Below, piece by piece: positions 15,452-24,772 of a stretch of 64,000 nt of DNA. The DNA is taken from positions 150,199 to 214,198 of the forward strand of contig JAPLSO010000051.1 of NCBI GenBank assembly GCA_026398595.1, in the 5' to 3' direction. Numbering within the stretch: the stretch's first letter is position 1; each line of letters starts with the position of its first letter. Below the pieces are notes generated by a model that was not told the origin of the DNA, ran no database searches, and saw only the letters and a list, made by a program, of their open reading frames with translations. Made by a program: the position numbers and the translations under genes. Source of the DNA: Spirochaetota bacterium (GTDB taxonomy: Bacteria > Spirochaetota > Spirochaetia > Treponematales > Rectinemataceae).

Positions 15452-18400
15452 TCATTCCCTCCAGACATCCCCCACCAGAGGCTGGCTTTTGAGGAAATCC
15501 ATGTCCTTGTCGAGGGCCGAGCAGGCGACATGAGCCCCCGCCCTGACGATAGCCTCTCCCCTGTCTCCTGAAAGAGGAATGTGGAAAATGAGGGAACAGG
15601 AACCATGGAGGGAGAAGACGGAATCTCTCAGGGCCAGGAGATCCTCCTCGCTATATTTCATCTCGACTGGAGGGCAAAGGCGCAGGTGGAGTTCCCGCCA
15701 GGACCGCTCCTTGAGGGTCGCGGGATCGAGCAGCTCCTTCACCTGGAAGGAGGGCTTGCCGCGGATGCCGTCGAAGTTGCCCTTGAAGCAGTACACCCTG
15801 TCCGCAGCCAACTGGGCTTGCAGTTGATCGAAGATTTCTGGAAAGAAGACGACGTCGATAGAGCCAGAGTAGTCCTCGAGCGTGCCGAAAGCCATCCTTC
15901 TTCCCTGTTTCGTCATGGACTGCTTGAAGTCCCGCATCAGGGCGACAACGATATATTCCTTGCCTTGGATAGCCCGTTCGAGGTGGGCGAGATCGAGGGT
16001 CGACGAGCGCTCCCATACCATCCTGTGCTCATCCATAGGGTGCCCGGTGAAGTAGAAACCCAGGAGAGCCTTTTCAAAGTCGAGGAGATCCTGCCTTACG
16101 TATTCCTCGGAATGTTCTATGGCGAAAGGCGGAAAAACAGTCTCGTCGCCCGAGTCGAAAAGGCTTCCCTGGCGGGAGGACTCGTACTCGATTTTATTGG
16201 CCGCCCAATCGAGAGCTTTCTCGAGGTTGAGGACCAGCTCTCTCCGGCGATGGCCCAGGGAATCGAAGCAGCCCGCGTTGATGAGGGATTCAAGGATCTT
16301 TTTATTGAGCCCCGCATTGTCCATCCTCGAAAGAAACTCCAGAAAATCCTTGAAAGGCCCCCTCGCCGTTCTCTGCTCCACGACAGCCTCGGCCACTCCC
16401 TGGCCTATGCCCTTTATACCCAGGAGACCGTAAACGATATCATTGGCTTCGACGCTGAACATGGCTTCGGAATAATTGATATCGGGAGGGAGCACTTTAA
16501 TGCCCATGGTCCTCGCCTCGGCTATGTATTGGGTGAGCTTGTCCGTGTCGTTGATCTCGTTGGTGAGATTGGCGGCCATGAACTCGGCGGGATAGTTGGC
16601 CTTGAGGTAGGCGGTGCGATAGGCGATGACCGAGTAGGCCGCGGCGTGGGACTTGTTGAACCCATAGCCGGCGAAAGGTTCGAGGATGGTGAAGATCCGC
16701 TCCGCGTCTTCCTTGCTGTACCCGCGCCCGATGGCGCCCTTGATGAAGGGCTCGCGCTCCTTGTCGAGGATCTCTTTCTTCTTTTTACCCATCGCTCTCC
16801 TAAGGAGATCGGCTCTTCCCAGGGAATAACCCGCCACCTCCCTCGCCACCTGCATGACTTGTTCCTGGTAGACGATGACCCCATAGGTGCCTTTCAGGTA
16901 CTTTTCGAGGGAAGGATGGGGATATTCGATGGGGATCTTGCCGTTCTTGGAATCGATGAATTGGTTGATGTTGTCTATCGGACCCGGTCTGTAGAGGGCG
17001 TTCAGGGCGATGAGATCCTCGATCGACCCGGGCTTGGCCTTTTTGAGGATGCCCTGCATGCCCGAAGATTCAAACTGGAATACGGAAGTACTTTTACCCT
17101 CTCCCAAAAGGCGGAATGTCTTGGCGTCATCCTCGGGGATATCGGATTCCCTGAGGTCTATATTGTGTTTTTTCAAGAGTTTCAACGTATTCTTGATCAG
17201 GGTGAGGGTCTTGAGCCCGAGGAAGTCCATCTTCACGAGGCCGCAGTCTTCCAGCCACTCCATCGTGTACTGGGTCGAGATGGACTCGGTCTTCGGATCC
17301 CTGTAAAGAGGCACGTAATCGGTCAGCTCCGACTTGCCGATGACGATGCCGGCGGCATGTATGGAGGAGTGCCGGTGGAGGTGCTCCAGCCTCGCCCCAA
17401 TTTTAAAAAGTTCCTGATATCGGGGATCCGCGGCGAGTACGCCCAGTTTGGGCTCCATGCCGAAGGCTGTCTCGAGGGTCATCTTGGGATCTTCGGGGAT
17501 GAGCTTGGCAATATTGTTGGCTTCCTCGAAGGGGATGTCCAGAGCCCTGGATACGTCCTTGATTACGGCCTTGGCCTTGAGGGTTCCAAAGGTGATGATC
17601 TGGCTCACCCTGTCCGTCCCGTACTTGCGCGTCACATAGTCGATCACATCGCCTCTGCCTTCGAAACAGAAATCCACATCGAAGTCGGGCATCGAGATCC
17701 GTTCGGGATTCAGAAAACGCTCAAAAAGGAGATCGTACTTGAGGGGATCGATATCCGTGATTCGCAGCGAGTAGGCGACAATGGAGCCCGCTCCCGATCC
17801 TCTGCCCGGCCCCACGGGGATATCGTGCTCCTTCGCCCAGTGGATGAAGTCCCAGACGATGAGGAAATAGCCGGTGAATCCCATCTTGATGATGATGGAA
17901 AGTTCGTATTCGGTCCTGTCCAGGATCTCCTGCCCGGCGTTGGGATAACGCTCGGCCAAACCCTTGAAGGTGAGATCCCTGATGTATGCTTCAGGGGACT
18001 CGAACTCTGCAGGTATTTCGTAGTCGGGGAGCATGGGACCGGGGAAGTCGATCTTGAGCTTGACCATCTCGTTGATCTTGAGGGTGTTGGAGAGAGCGTC
18101 GGGGGTTTCATGAAAGAGGGATTCCATCTCCTCGGCTGTCTTGAGGTAGAAGTGGTCGTTAGGGAAACGCATCCTCCCCGGATCAGCGCGTTTCCTATTC
18201 GTTCCGACGCACAGAAGGATGTCCTGGGCGACCGCGTCCTCCTTCTTGATGTAGTGCAAGTCGTTGGTCGCGATGAGGGAGATCCCCTGGCGTCGTGACA
18301 GGGCGATCAGCTCCTTATTGACCAGTTTCTGCTCCTCCAGTCCGTGATCCTGGAGTTCGAGATAGAAATGGTCCGGGCCGAAGAGTCCACGGTAATAAAG

Positions 18401-18880
18401 TGCCTTCCGCTCCGCGGCTTCGGTGCGACCCGCGAGGATAAGGGAGGGAATCTCCCCGGCGAGACAGGCACTGGAAATTATAAGGCCCTTGGAATGCACC
18501 GCGAGTATCTCATCGTCGATCCTGGGCTTATAGTAGAAGCCCTCGGTGTAGGCGAGGGAAGAAAGTTTTATCAGGTTTTTATAACCTTCATAGTCCTGAG
18601 CAAGGGCGATGAGGTGCCAGTACTTGTTACCGCTTTCGGTTTCGGAGTGCTCTTTTCGCGAGCCTGAAGCCATGTAGAACTCGCAGCCGATGATCGGGTT
18701 GAGCCCCTCCTCGATGCAGGCTTTATTGAAAGTGAGTGCGCCGAAGAGGTTGCCATGATCCGTGATAGCCAGACCGGGCATGCCGAGCCTTTTGGCCGTG
18801 GAGGCGAGCTCCTTGACCGGGGCGGCGCCGTCGAGAAGGGAAAAGTCAGTGTGGTTGTGGAGGTGGACGAACTCGGCCAT
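15452..18880 (-). CDS. dnaE: DNA polymerase III alpha subunit
   Basis: The 1142-residue replicative polymerase chain is full-length (E. coli DnaE is 1160). It starts with a PHP domain (FVHLHNHTDFSLLDGA; AITDHGNLFG), followed by the palm with GPGRGSGAGSIVAYSL and the catalytic Asp pair in MPDFDVDFC (~residue 400), the tandem helix-hairpin-helix region (YGLLGIKGIGQGVAEAVV) and a C-terminal OB fold. It synthesises the bulk of the chromosome with the beta clamp. No proofreading exonuclease domain is present, as usual for DnaE1 types. TATACT ends six bases before the ATG and no ribosome site is visible, so the mRNA is probably leaderless. Confidence 0.97.
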   Translation of the reverse strand: MAEFVHLHNHTDFSLLDGAAPVKELASTAKRLGMPGLAITDHGNLFGALTFNKACIEEGLNPIIGCEFYMASGSRKEHSETESGNKYWHLIALAQDYEGYKNLIKLSSLAYTEGFYYKPRIDDEILAVHSKGLIISSACLAGEIPSLILAGRTEAAERKALYYRGLFGPDHFYLELQDHGLEEQKLVNKELIALSRRQGISLIATNDLHYIKKEDAVAQDILLCVGTNRKRADPGRMRFPNDHFYLKTAEEMESLFHETPDALSNTLKINEMVKLKIDFPGPMLPDYEIPAEFESPEAYIRDLTFKGLAERYPNAGQEILDRTEYELSIIIKMGFTGYFLIVWDFIHWAKEHDIPVGPGRGSGAGSIVAYSLRITDIDPLKYDLLFERFLNPERISMPDFDVDFCFEGRGDVIDYVTRKYGTDRVSQIITFGTLKAKAVIKDVSRALDIPFEEANNIAKLIPEDPKMTLETAFGMEPKLGVLAADPRYQELFKIGARLEHLHRHSSIHAAGIVIGKSELTDYVPLYRDPKTESISTQYTMEWLEDCGLVKMDFLGLKTLTLIKNTLKLLKKHNIDLRESDIPEDDAKTFRLLGEGKSTSVFQFESSGMQGILKKAKPGSIEDLIALNALYRPGPIDNINQFIDSKNGKIPIEYPHPSLEKYLKGTYGVIVYQEQVMQVAREVAGYSLGRADLLRRAMGKKKKEILDKEREPFIKGAIGRGYSKEDAERIFTILEPFAGYGFNKSHAAAYSVIAYRTAYLKANYPAEFMAANLTNEINDTDKLTQYIAEARTMGIKVLPPDINYSEAMFSVEANDIVYGLLGIKGIGQGVAEAVVEQRTARGPFKDFLEFLSRMDNAGLNKKILESLINAGCFDSLGHRRRELVLNLEKALDWAANKIEYESSRQGSLFDSGDETVFPPFAIEHSEEYVRQDLLDFEKALLGFYFTGHPMDEHRMVWERSSTLDLAHLERAIQGKEYIVVALMRDFKQSMTKQGRRMAFGTLEDYSGSIDVVFFPEIFDQLQAQLAADRVYCFKGNFDGIRGKPSFQVKELLDPATLKERSWRELHLRLCPPVEMKYSEEDLLALRDSVFSLHGSCSLIFHIPLSGDRGEAIVRAGAHVACSALDKDMDFLKSQPLVGDVWRE

Positions 18881-18886
18881 AGGGGC

Positions 18887-18892
18887 AGTATA
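18887..18892 (-). promoter_or_regulatory. -10 element of dnaE
   Basis: TATACT on the minus strand, exactly six bases before the dnaE ATG. The -35 region is weak (TTCCCT at 18 bp spacing). Confidence 0.45.
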
Positions 18893-18975
18893 GCCTGGGA
18901 AAGGCGGCTTAGGGAACTTCGGGAATCCTCCATTCGGAATGAATTCGGGACAGAGAATCGTTCGCTCTCGCCGGC

Positions 18976-20448
18976 TTATGCGTAACCGATGAAGACAGCC
19001 AGTATGAGAAGACCCATGGTGAGGATGAAGGTCGCCGCCTGGAGAGCCCAGGTACGCTTGAACCAGGCAGGCCAGGAAAGGCCCGCCACGCCCAGGGCGA
19101 TGAGGAGGACAGCATTGGTCGGATAGATCATATTTGAGAAACCATCGCCGAAGGCAAAGGCCTGGACGGCGATCTGGCGGGAAATACCGGCGAGGTCGGC
19201 GAGGGGCGCGAGAATGGGCATGAGGAGGAAGGCCTTGGCCGTGGCCGAGCCGATGAAGAAATTCATGCCTAGGACGAAGAGATAGATGAGGACTGCCGCT
19301 TTGTAGCCGCTCGAATGTCCGATGAGGCCGGCTGCCGCGTGAAGTATCGTGTCCATGATACCGCCGGAGACGATGATGTGTTTCACCGCCATGGCCATGA
19401 GGATTAGAACGACACCCGGCAATATCCCCCCTACTCCGGACAGAAAGGAGGATAGGCAGCGTTTGAAGTTAAGACCAGAGACCAAGCCCGACCCGAACCC
19501 GGAGATAAGGAATACCAGGGCGATAATGGGCATGGAGTAATCGGCGAGGCTTCGCGTCAGGGAAACGAAGAGGATGACCAGGACGAGGATGATCGTCGAG
19601 ATTCCGAAGAAAAGGGCTCCCCGCTCGGGATGGGGAGGAGGGACAGATCCCACTTTATTTCTTTCACCCGCCGCCGATGCATCGGCGGCCGCCGCTTCCG
19701 CGGCCTTGTCAGCGGCAAGGTCCACTGGCTCTCCAATCCCCGCAGCTTTGGCCTCCGATCGCCTCGCCTGGGCCGAAAGCCAGAGATAATACAGTCCGAA
19801 AACAGAGATAAAGACGAGGACGCGGAAGCCCGCCCCGGAAAAGAGGGGAAGGCCCGAAAGCCGCTGGGCCGTCCCGATGCTGAAAGGGTTGGCTATGGCA
19901 GCCGAAAAGCCGAAGCCTGTCGCGAGAATGCTCATGCCCAGGCCCACGTAGATATCCCAGCCCAGCGAGGCGGCGAGGGCGATGGCGACGGGCACCAAGG
20001 GGATGGTCTCCTCGAAGATGCCGAGGAGGGCTCCTATGGTCATGAAGAAGAAAGTCACCGCCGCGAGAAGGAGATAGCGCCGGGAGGAGAACATCGTGGC
20101 AATGATGGCCACGGCCTCCTTCAAGGCCTTAGCCGCGTCGAGGATGGCGAAGGATCCCCCGACGATCATAATAAACAGGATAATGACGATAGCCTGAAGG
20201 CCGTCCTCTGAGAAGAGGACCTCGACGGGGGCGCTCAGCCATCTCCAGACAGGATACGTGGCTTTCTCTGTTTCGTGATAGGAGTCGGCCATGACTTGGA
20301 GGCCGGAGCTGCCCGGAACTCTCTCGTAGCATCCCGAGGGCACGAGGATGCCGAGCAGACCCGATCCAGCCATGAGGGCGAGTAGGACGAGAAAGCTTGT
20401 AAGAAAGGCCTTCTTGGATATCCGTATCCCTGCCCGTGCGTTTCCCAT
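18976..20448 (-). CDS. YfcC-family basic amino acid/C4-dicarboxylate carrier
   Basis: A 490-residue membrane protein with about 12 hydrophobic helices, of the YfcC/DcuC-like ion-transporter type. Notable stretches are the first helix (FLTSFLVLLALMAGSG), GALLGIFEETIPLVPVAIAL, the paired GFGFSAAIANPFSIGTAQ and NFFIGSATAKAFLLMPI segments that look like the two re-entrant substrate-binding loops, and FGDGFSNMIYPTNAVLL. A charged Ala-rich loop (~residues 235-275) separates the two halves. The substrate is unproven; arginine/ornithine or C4-dicarboxylates are common for relatives. ATG 20448 has a GGAGG ribosome site five bases upstream; the in-frame ATG at 20508 lacks one. It is divergent from the M20 peptidase gene. 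Confidence 0.85.
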   Translation of the reverse strand: MGNARAGIRISKKAFLTSFLVLLALMAGSGLLGILVPSGCYERVPGSSGLQVMADSYHETEKATYPVWRWLSAPVEVLFSEDGLQAIVIILFIMIVGGSFAILDAAKALKEAVAIIATMFSSRRYLLLAAVTFFFMTIGALLGIFEETIPLVPVAIALAASLGWDIYVGLGMSILATGFGFSAAIANPFSIGTAQRLSGLPLFSGAGFRVLVFISVFGLYYLWLSAQARRSEAKAAGIGEPVDLAADKAAEAAAADASAAGERNKVGSVPPPHPERGALFFGISTIILVLVILFVSLTRSLADYSMPIIALVFLISGFGSGLVSGLNFKRCLSSFLSGVGGILPGVVLILMAMAVKHIIVSGGIMDTILHAAAGLIGHSSGYKAAVLIYLFVLGMNFFIGSATAKAFLLMPILAPLADLAGISRQIAVQAFAFGDGFSNMIYPTNAVLLIALGVAGLSWPAWFKRTWALQAATFILTMGLLILAVFIGYA

Positions 20449-20544
20449 CTCGCCCTCCGTTTTCGGGTCCTGGCTTTGATTCCAGGCCATCGTTGACCTG
20501 GGCCCCATGCTATTCCATACTCAGCCGAAAAGGAAGGAAATCCC

Positions 20545-21900
20545 ATGGAAGCCCAAAAGCCCCAGCCGGCCTACCCCGATCTGCCGCGCAAGCTGTCGGC
20601 CCTCATTCGCCTGCCGACCATATCGGCCTTTAAGCCCGAGGAAGAGAACGAACAAGCCTTTTCCGACCTGAAGGATAAGCTGGCTGAGCTTTTCCCCAAA
20701 GTCCACGCAACTATGGAAAAGGAAGAACCCTCGCCGCGAGCCCTGCTCTTTACGTGGAAGGGCATGGATCCAAGCCTCAAGCCAAGTCTCCTCTGTGCCC
20801 ATTTCGACGTCGTTCCGGCCAAGGATGACAATACCTGGAAGCATGGTCCCTTTTCGGGCGACATAGCCGAGGACGCAGTCTGGGGCCGAGGGGCCCAGGA
20901 CATCAAGGTTCTCCTCAGCTCCATTCTCGAGGCGGCGGAGACGTTGATCTTAGAAGGTTTTAAACCAAAACGGACCATCTATTTAGCTTTCGGCGGCGAC
21001 GAGGAGGTCGGGGGCCTGCGGGGCGCTGGTGCGATCGGCGCCCTCCTCGCCTCAAAGGGAGTGAAAGCATCCTTCCTCATCGACGAGGGAGGACCGATCT
21101 CCCTGGGGATGCTCTCTTTCGTCCGACGAGACCTCGCCTTGGTCGGGGTCGCCGAAAAAGGTTATATCGACCTCGTCCTCAGGGCCAAGGGCGAAGGAGG
21201 CCACGCCTCCATGCCTCCCAAGCGGACAGCCCCAGGCAACCTCGCGAGAGCCATCGTCGCGCTAGAAGCCAAGCCTTCGAAGGCAAGGCTGACAAAGACC
21301 CTGCGGTCTTTTCTCATCAAGCTCGCCCCCGAGTCAGCCCAACCCTACCGCTTCCTCTTCAGCAACCTCTGGCTCACCGCACCCCTCATCCTCACCGCTT
21401 TTGGGGCCGCGCCGACGACGAACGCTCTCATCCGCAGCACCAACGCCGTCACCATGCTCGCAGGCAGTCCTAAGGAGAATGTCCTCGCCGACTATGCCGA
21501 GGCTACGGTAAATGTCCGCATCCTGCCCGGGGAAAGTTCGGCATCGGTCATCGAGCGCATAGACTCCCTGGTGAGGCCTTTCGGCGTCGAAGCCAAGGCC
21601 AAGCGCGAAGGCCACGCAGTCGAACCCTCGGACGAATCAGGCACGGATCATGAGGGCTGGAGATTCATCGAAGCCGCGCTCGCGGCTTCCCATCCCGAGA
21701 CGGCCTGCGTCCCCTTCCTCTTCAGCGCAGGCACGGACACCAAGCACTACCGGAACGTGGTGGAAGCCATGTACCGCTTCACCTGCCTTCCCCAGACCAA
21801 GGAGGATCTGGCCGGCGTGCATGGGGACAACGAAAAAGTGAGGCTCTCCGATCTCGACCGCTGCGTGCTGTTCTACGTCAAGCTGATCGCCTCGCTCTGA
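20545..21900 (+). CDS. M20-family metallopeptidase
   Basis: The 451-residue protein has the zinc-binding pattern of M20 carboxypeptidases: LCAHFDVVP (His, ~residue 81), WGRGAQDIK (bridging Asp, ~115), FGGDEEVGG (catalytic Glu, ~150), and a dimerisation lid containing GEGGHASMPPKR. The late zinc His is in GTDTKHYRNV. The layout is closest to the long carboxypeptidase S/PM20D1 type that cleaves N-acyl or dipeptide bonds. It has no signal peptide, so it acts in the cytoplasm. GGAAGGAAA precedes the ATG. The divergent partner is the YfcC-like carrier, so import and hydrolysis of a peptide or acylated amino acid is a plausible pairing (inference). Confidence 0.9.
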   Translation: MEAQKPQPAYPDLPRKLSALIRLPTISAFKPEEENEQAFSDLKDKLAELFPKVHATMEKEEPSPRALLFTWKGMDPSLKPSLLCAHFDVVPAKDDNTWKHGPFSGDIAEDAVWGRGAQDIKVLLSSILEAAETLILEGFKPKRTIYLAFGGDEEVGGLRGAGAIGALLASKGVKASFLIDEGGPISLGMLSFVRRDLALVGVAEKGYIDLVLRAKGEGGHASMPPKRTAPGNLARAIVALEAKPSKARLTKTLRSFLIKLAPESAQPYRFLFSNLWLTAPLILTAFGAAPTTNALIRSTNAVTMLAGSPKENVLADYAEATVNVRILPGESSASVIERIDSLVRPFGVEAKAKREGHAVEPSDESGTDHEGWRFIEAALAASHPETACVPFLFSAGTDTKHYRNVVEAMYRFTCLPQTKEDLAGVHGDNEKVRLSDLDRCVLFYVKLIASL

Positions 21901-21952
21901 AACTCCCCGAAGGTCTCTCGGAAACGGGCCCCGCAGCGCACTCCTGCGTCCA

Positions 21953-23776
21953 TCACTCCACGGTGACGCTCTTGGCGAGATTCCTGGGCTGGTCGACATC
22001 GCGTCCCAGTTCGAGGGCGCAGAAATAGGCGAGGAGCTGGAGGGGTACAACCATCGTGAAGGGGTAGAAGCGCGGATCCGAATGCGGCACGGGTATGAAA
22101 TCGTCGGCTACCCGCCTTGCTTCCTCGTCCCCTTCGACGCCCACGGCGATGATGGGGCCGCCCCTTGCCTTGATCTCCCTTATGTTCGACAGGGTTTTCT
22201 CACGCAGATAGTCGTCGGAGATCAGGAAGACCGAAGGTACCTCGCCGCTGATAAGGGCGATAGGCCCATGCTTCATCTCGCCGGCCGAACAGCCCTCGGC
22301 GTGAATGTAGCTGATCTCCTTGAGTTTAAGCGCCCCCTCTAAGGCTATCGGATAGAGCATGCCCCGGCCGAGGAAGAGAAAGTCCTTGGCATGGCAGTAT
22401 TTCTTCGCGACCGCCTGAATGAGGTCCCTTTGCTTCAAGGCAGCCGCTACAAGGGAAGGCACGTTCTGAAGCTGAGCCAGGAAAGCCGCTCCATCCTCCC
22501 TGGCCATATGTCTCATTCGCGCCATGAGAAGGGAGAAGAGGTAGAAAGCGGCCAGTTGGCTCGTGAAGGCCTTGGTTGACGCGACGGCGATCTCGGGGCC
22601 GGAATGCACATAGATGCCGCCGTCCGACTCCCGCGCTATAGTCGATCCCACCACGTTGCAGATGCCCAGCACCGTGGCACCCTTGCGCTGTATCTCCCGC
22701 ATGGCATAGAGAGAATCGGCCGTCTCCCCCGACTGGCTCACCGTGAACCAGAGACTGTCTTTTTCGACGACCGCGTTGCGGTAACGGATCTCGCTCGCGA
22801 GTTCGGCCTGGGATGGCAGCCGCGCCAGCCCCTCGAGAAGCTGGCAACCGATGAGGCCGGCGTGCCAGCTCGTCCCCGCGGCTATCACCTTGACCCTGCC
22901 CACGGCCGAGAGCTGTCTTCGGTCGAGGTTGAGGCCCCCCAGCTTGGCCGTAGCGTTCTCCGCGTCGAGTCGCCCGCTTAAGGCTCGCTCTATGGATTCG
23001 GGTTGCTCGAAGATCTCCTTCTCCATGTAACAGGGGTAGTCCCCTTTTTCGATCGATCCCAGCTCCCAGGTGATCTGGTCTATCTTCTTGTCGACCTTTC
23101 GCTCCTCCCTGTTGCTTATCGAGTAATGATCCACCCCCAAGTCGACGATCTCCCCATCGTTGAGATAGATGACCTTGTCGGTATAGGCGACCATGGCCGT
23201 AATGTCGGAAGCGAGGAACATCTCGCCCGAACCAACACCCACGACGAGGGGACTGCCATTCCGGGCTCCCACGATCCGCCCAGGCTCATCCGCGTGAATG
23301 CAGGCGATGCCATAGGTTCCCTGGAGCTTAGGTAGGGCTTCCTTGACCGCTTCGAGGAGGTCACCCTTGTAATACTGGGCTATAAGATGGGGGATGACCT
23401 CAGTGTCCGTCTCGGAGACAAAGACGCAGCCCTTTTTCTCGAGCATAGCCCTGAGGGCATGGTGGTTTTCTATGATTCCGTTGTGAACGACGGCCAGCTT
23501 TCCGCTTCCGTCCATGTGAGGATGGGCATTGATCTGGGTCACGCCGCCGTGGGTCGCCCATCGTGTATGGCCAATGCCCCAGTTGCCTTCCAGGTCGGCT
23601 GGTATGGCCGCCTTAAGGGCGGCTATCTTGCCAACTGTCTTGACTATGCGGAGGGATTTGCCCGATCCCAAGGCGATGCCCGCCGAATCGTATCCCCGGT
23701 ATTCAAGGCGCCTCAACCCTTCCAGGAGGATCGCCGTTGTTTTTCGCGGACCGGAATACCCAATGATACCGCACAT
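21953..23776 (-). CDS. glmS: Glutamine-fructose-6-phosphate aminotransferase
   Basis: This 607-residue enzyme makes glucosamine-6-phosphate from fructose-6-phosphate and glutamine, the first step towards peptidoglycan precursors. The chain starts MCGIIGYSG, with Cys2 as the amidotransferase nucleophile, followed by RLEYRGYDSAG and GHTRWATHG. Two SIS sugar-isomerase domains follow (AGTSWHAG, SQSGETADSL; LGRGMLYPIALEGALKLKEISYIHAE), and the end DQPRNLAKSVTVE is canonical. The start is set by the essential Cys2 and by AAGGAG nine bases upstream; a longer open frame upstream is not coding. No glmS ribozyme is recognisable upstream. Confidence 0.97.
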   Translation of the reverse strand: MCGIIGYSGPRKTTAILLEGLRRLEYRGYDSAGIALGSGKSLRIVKTVGKIAALKAAIPADLEGNWGIGHTRWATHGGVTQINAHPHMDGSGKLAVVHNGIIENHHALRAMLEKKGCVFVSETDTEVIPHLIAQYYKGDLLEAVKEALPKLQGTYGIACIHADEPGRIVGARNGSPLVVGVGSGEMFLASDITAMVAYTDKVIYLNDGEIVDLGVDHYSISNREERKVDKKIDQITWELGSIEKGDYPCYMEKEIFEQPESIERALSGRLDAENATAKLGGLNLDRRQLSAVGRVKVIAAGTSWHAGLIGCQLLEGLARLPSQAELASEIRYRNAVVEKDSLWFTVSQSGETADSLYAMREIQRKGATVLGICNVVGSTIARESDGGIYVHSGPEIAVASTKAFTSQLAAFYLFSLLMARMRHMAREDGAAFLAQLQNVPSLVAAALKQRDLIQAVAKKYCHAKDFLFLGRGMLYPIALEGALKLKEISYIHAEGCSAGEMKHGPIALISGEVPSVFLISDDYLREKTLSNIREIKARGGPIIAVGVEGDEEARRVADDFIPVPHSDPRFYPFTMVVPLQLLAYFCALELGRDVDQPRNLAKSVTVE

Positions 23777-23960
23777 GCTGGACTCCTTGGCGTTTCGGTT
23801 GGCGACCGGCGGCAAAGCGACAAAGCGGGTCGCTTCGTACATCATATACTCAGGCAAGGGGAAAGCAAGCCGAAGACGCTTTTTGTCGTAGGCATTCTTG
23901 CCGAAAGCGCTCCGCTCGCCCGGGAGTTGACTCAGTTCCCCATAAGCCCCTTGGGCTTCC

Positions 23961-23989
23961 TTGCAAATCCCTCCACTCCCGGCTAGGGT
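23961..23989 (+). promoter_or_regulatory. Promoter of birA
   Basis: TTGCAA (23961-23966), 17 bases, TAGGGT (23984-23989), then six bases to the ATG. This predicts a leaderless transcript. Confidence 0.45.
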
Positions 23990-23995
23990 TGAGCC

Positions 23996-24736
23996 ATGGA
24001 ATTCACCTTTCATCACGTAGGCGAAACCGCGTCGACCATGGGTCTGGCCAGGGAGTCCGCGGCAGGCAGCCGAACGGGAGCGCTCATCGTCCTCGCCGAC
24101 AGCCAGATAGCCGGACGAGGAAGGATCGAAGGGAGGAGTTGGTCGGGAAGCCCAAGCGCATCCCTTCTCTTTACCCTTGGTCTGCGCGGCCTGGACCAAG
24201 GACTCCCCGCCCTCCCCCTGCGCGTGGGTCTCGCCGGGGCCTGCGCGCTCCGTTCGCGTTATCCTGGCCTCGATATACGGCTGAAATGGCCCAACGATCT
24301 CATGGCGCTGAATAAAAAAATGGGGGGTATTCTCTGCGAATTCTCGAATGAATGGTTTTTCGCCGGTATTGGCCTCAACCTGAGCCGAGCCGCTTACCCC
24401 GACCAGCTCGCCTGTAAGGCTACGAGCATCGACGAGGCCCTTGGCCGCGAGGAACGGCATGGCTATGGTTTAAAGGCGCGAAAGGAGTTGGCTTTTCTCA
24501 TCAGCCAGGCTCTTGTTTCTCTCCTGGCCGATGAAACGTGGAAAGAGGACTACGAAAAGCTGATGTGGGCCGTGGGCGAGGAAGTCGCCTTCACGGTCGG
24601 CCACCCCCTGCTCGGGCAGAGCGAGGGAGGCATTATACTTGGTGTCGCAAATTCAGGAGCCCTCCTCTTGAAGGACAAGAACGGCAAAACGAGGAGCTTC
24701 ACATCAGGCGAAATAAGCGGATTGCGGCGAACCTAG
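23996..24736 (+). CDS. birA: Biotin-[acetyl-CoA-carboxylase] ligase
   Basis: The 246-residue protein is the catalytic and C-terminal part of biotin protein ligase, which attaches biotin to the carrier domain of carboxylases via biotinyl-AMP. Motifs: SQIAGRGRIEGRSWSGSPSASLLFTL (the GRGRxGRxW biotinyl-AMP loop, here GRGRIEGRSW, one residue longer than usual), IRLKWPNDLM (KWPNDl), and KKMGGILCE. There is no N-terminal winged helix, so it is a group I enzyme that does not repress the biotin operon. It is convergent with hflX. Confidence 0.92.
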   Translation: MEFTFHHVGETASTMGLARESAAGSRTGALIVLADSQIAGRGRIEGRSWSGSPSASLLFTLGLRGLDQGLPALPLRVGLAGACALRSRYPGLDIRLKWPNDLMALNKKMGGILCEFSNEWFFAGIGLNLSRAAYPDQLACKATSIDEALGREERHGYGLKARKELAFLISQALVSLLADETWKEDYEKLMWAVGEEVAFTVGHPLLGQSEGGIILGVANSGALLLKDKNGKTRSFTSGEISGLRRT

Positions 24737-24772
24737 GCTCGGGCGGGGGAGAGTGCCGGCAGCCGGCCATTC

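Noticed and set aside
15581..18298. 905-codon open frame on the plus strand
   Set aside because: It lies wholly antisense to dnaE, whose protein is conserved throughout; the frame stays open because of GC-rich codon bias and shows no domain.
23777..23990. glmS ribozyme or riboswitch upstream of glmS
   Set aside because: The leader is short and occupied by a normal ribosome site; no conserved ribozyme core was seen.
23777..24460. N-terminal extension of glmS
   Set aside because: GlmS needs Cys2 right after the initiator Met, and AAGGAG precedes ATG 23776; the extension overlaps birA in antisense.
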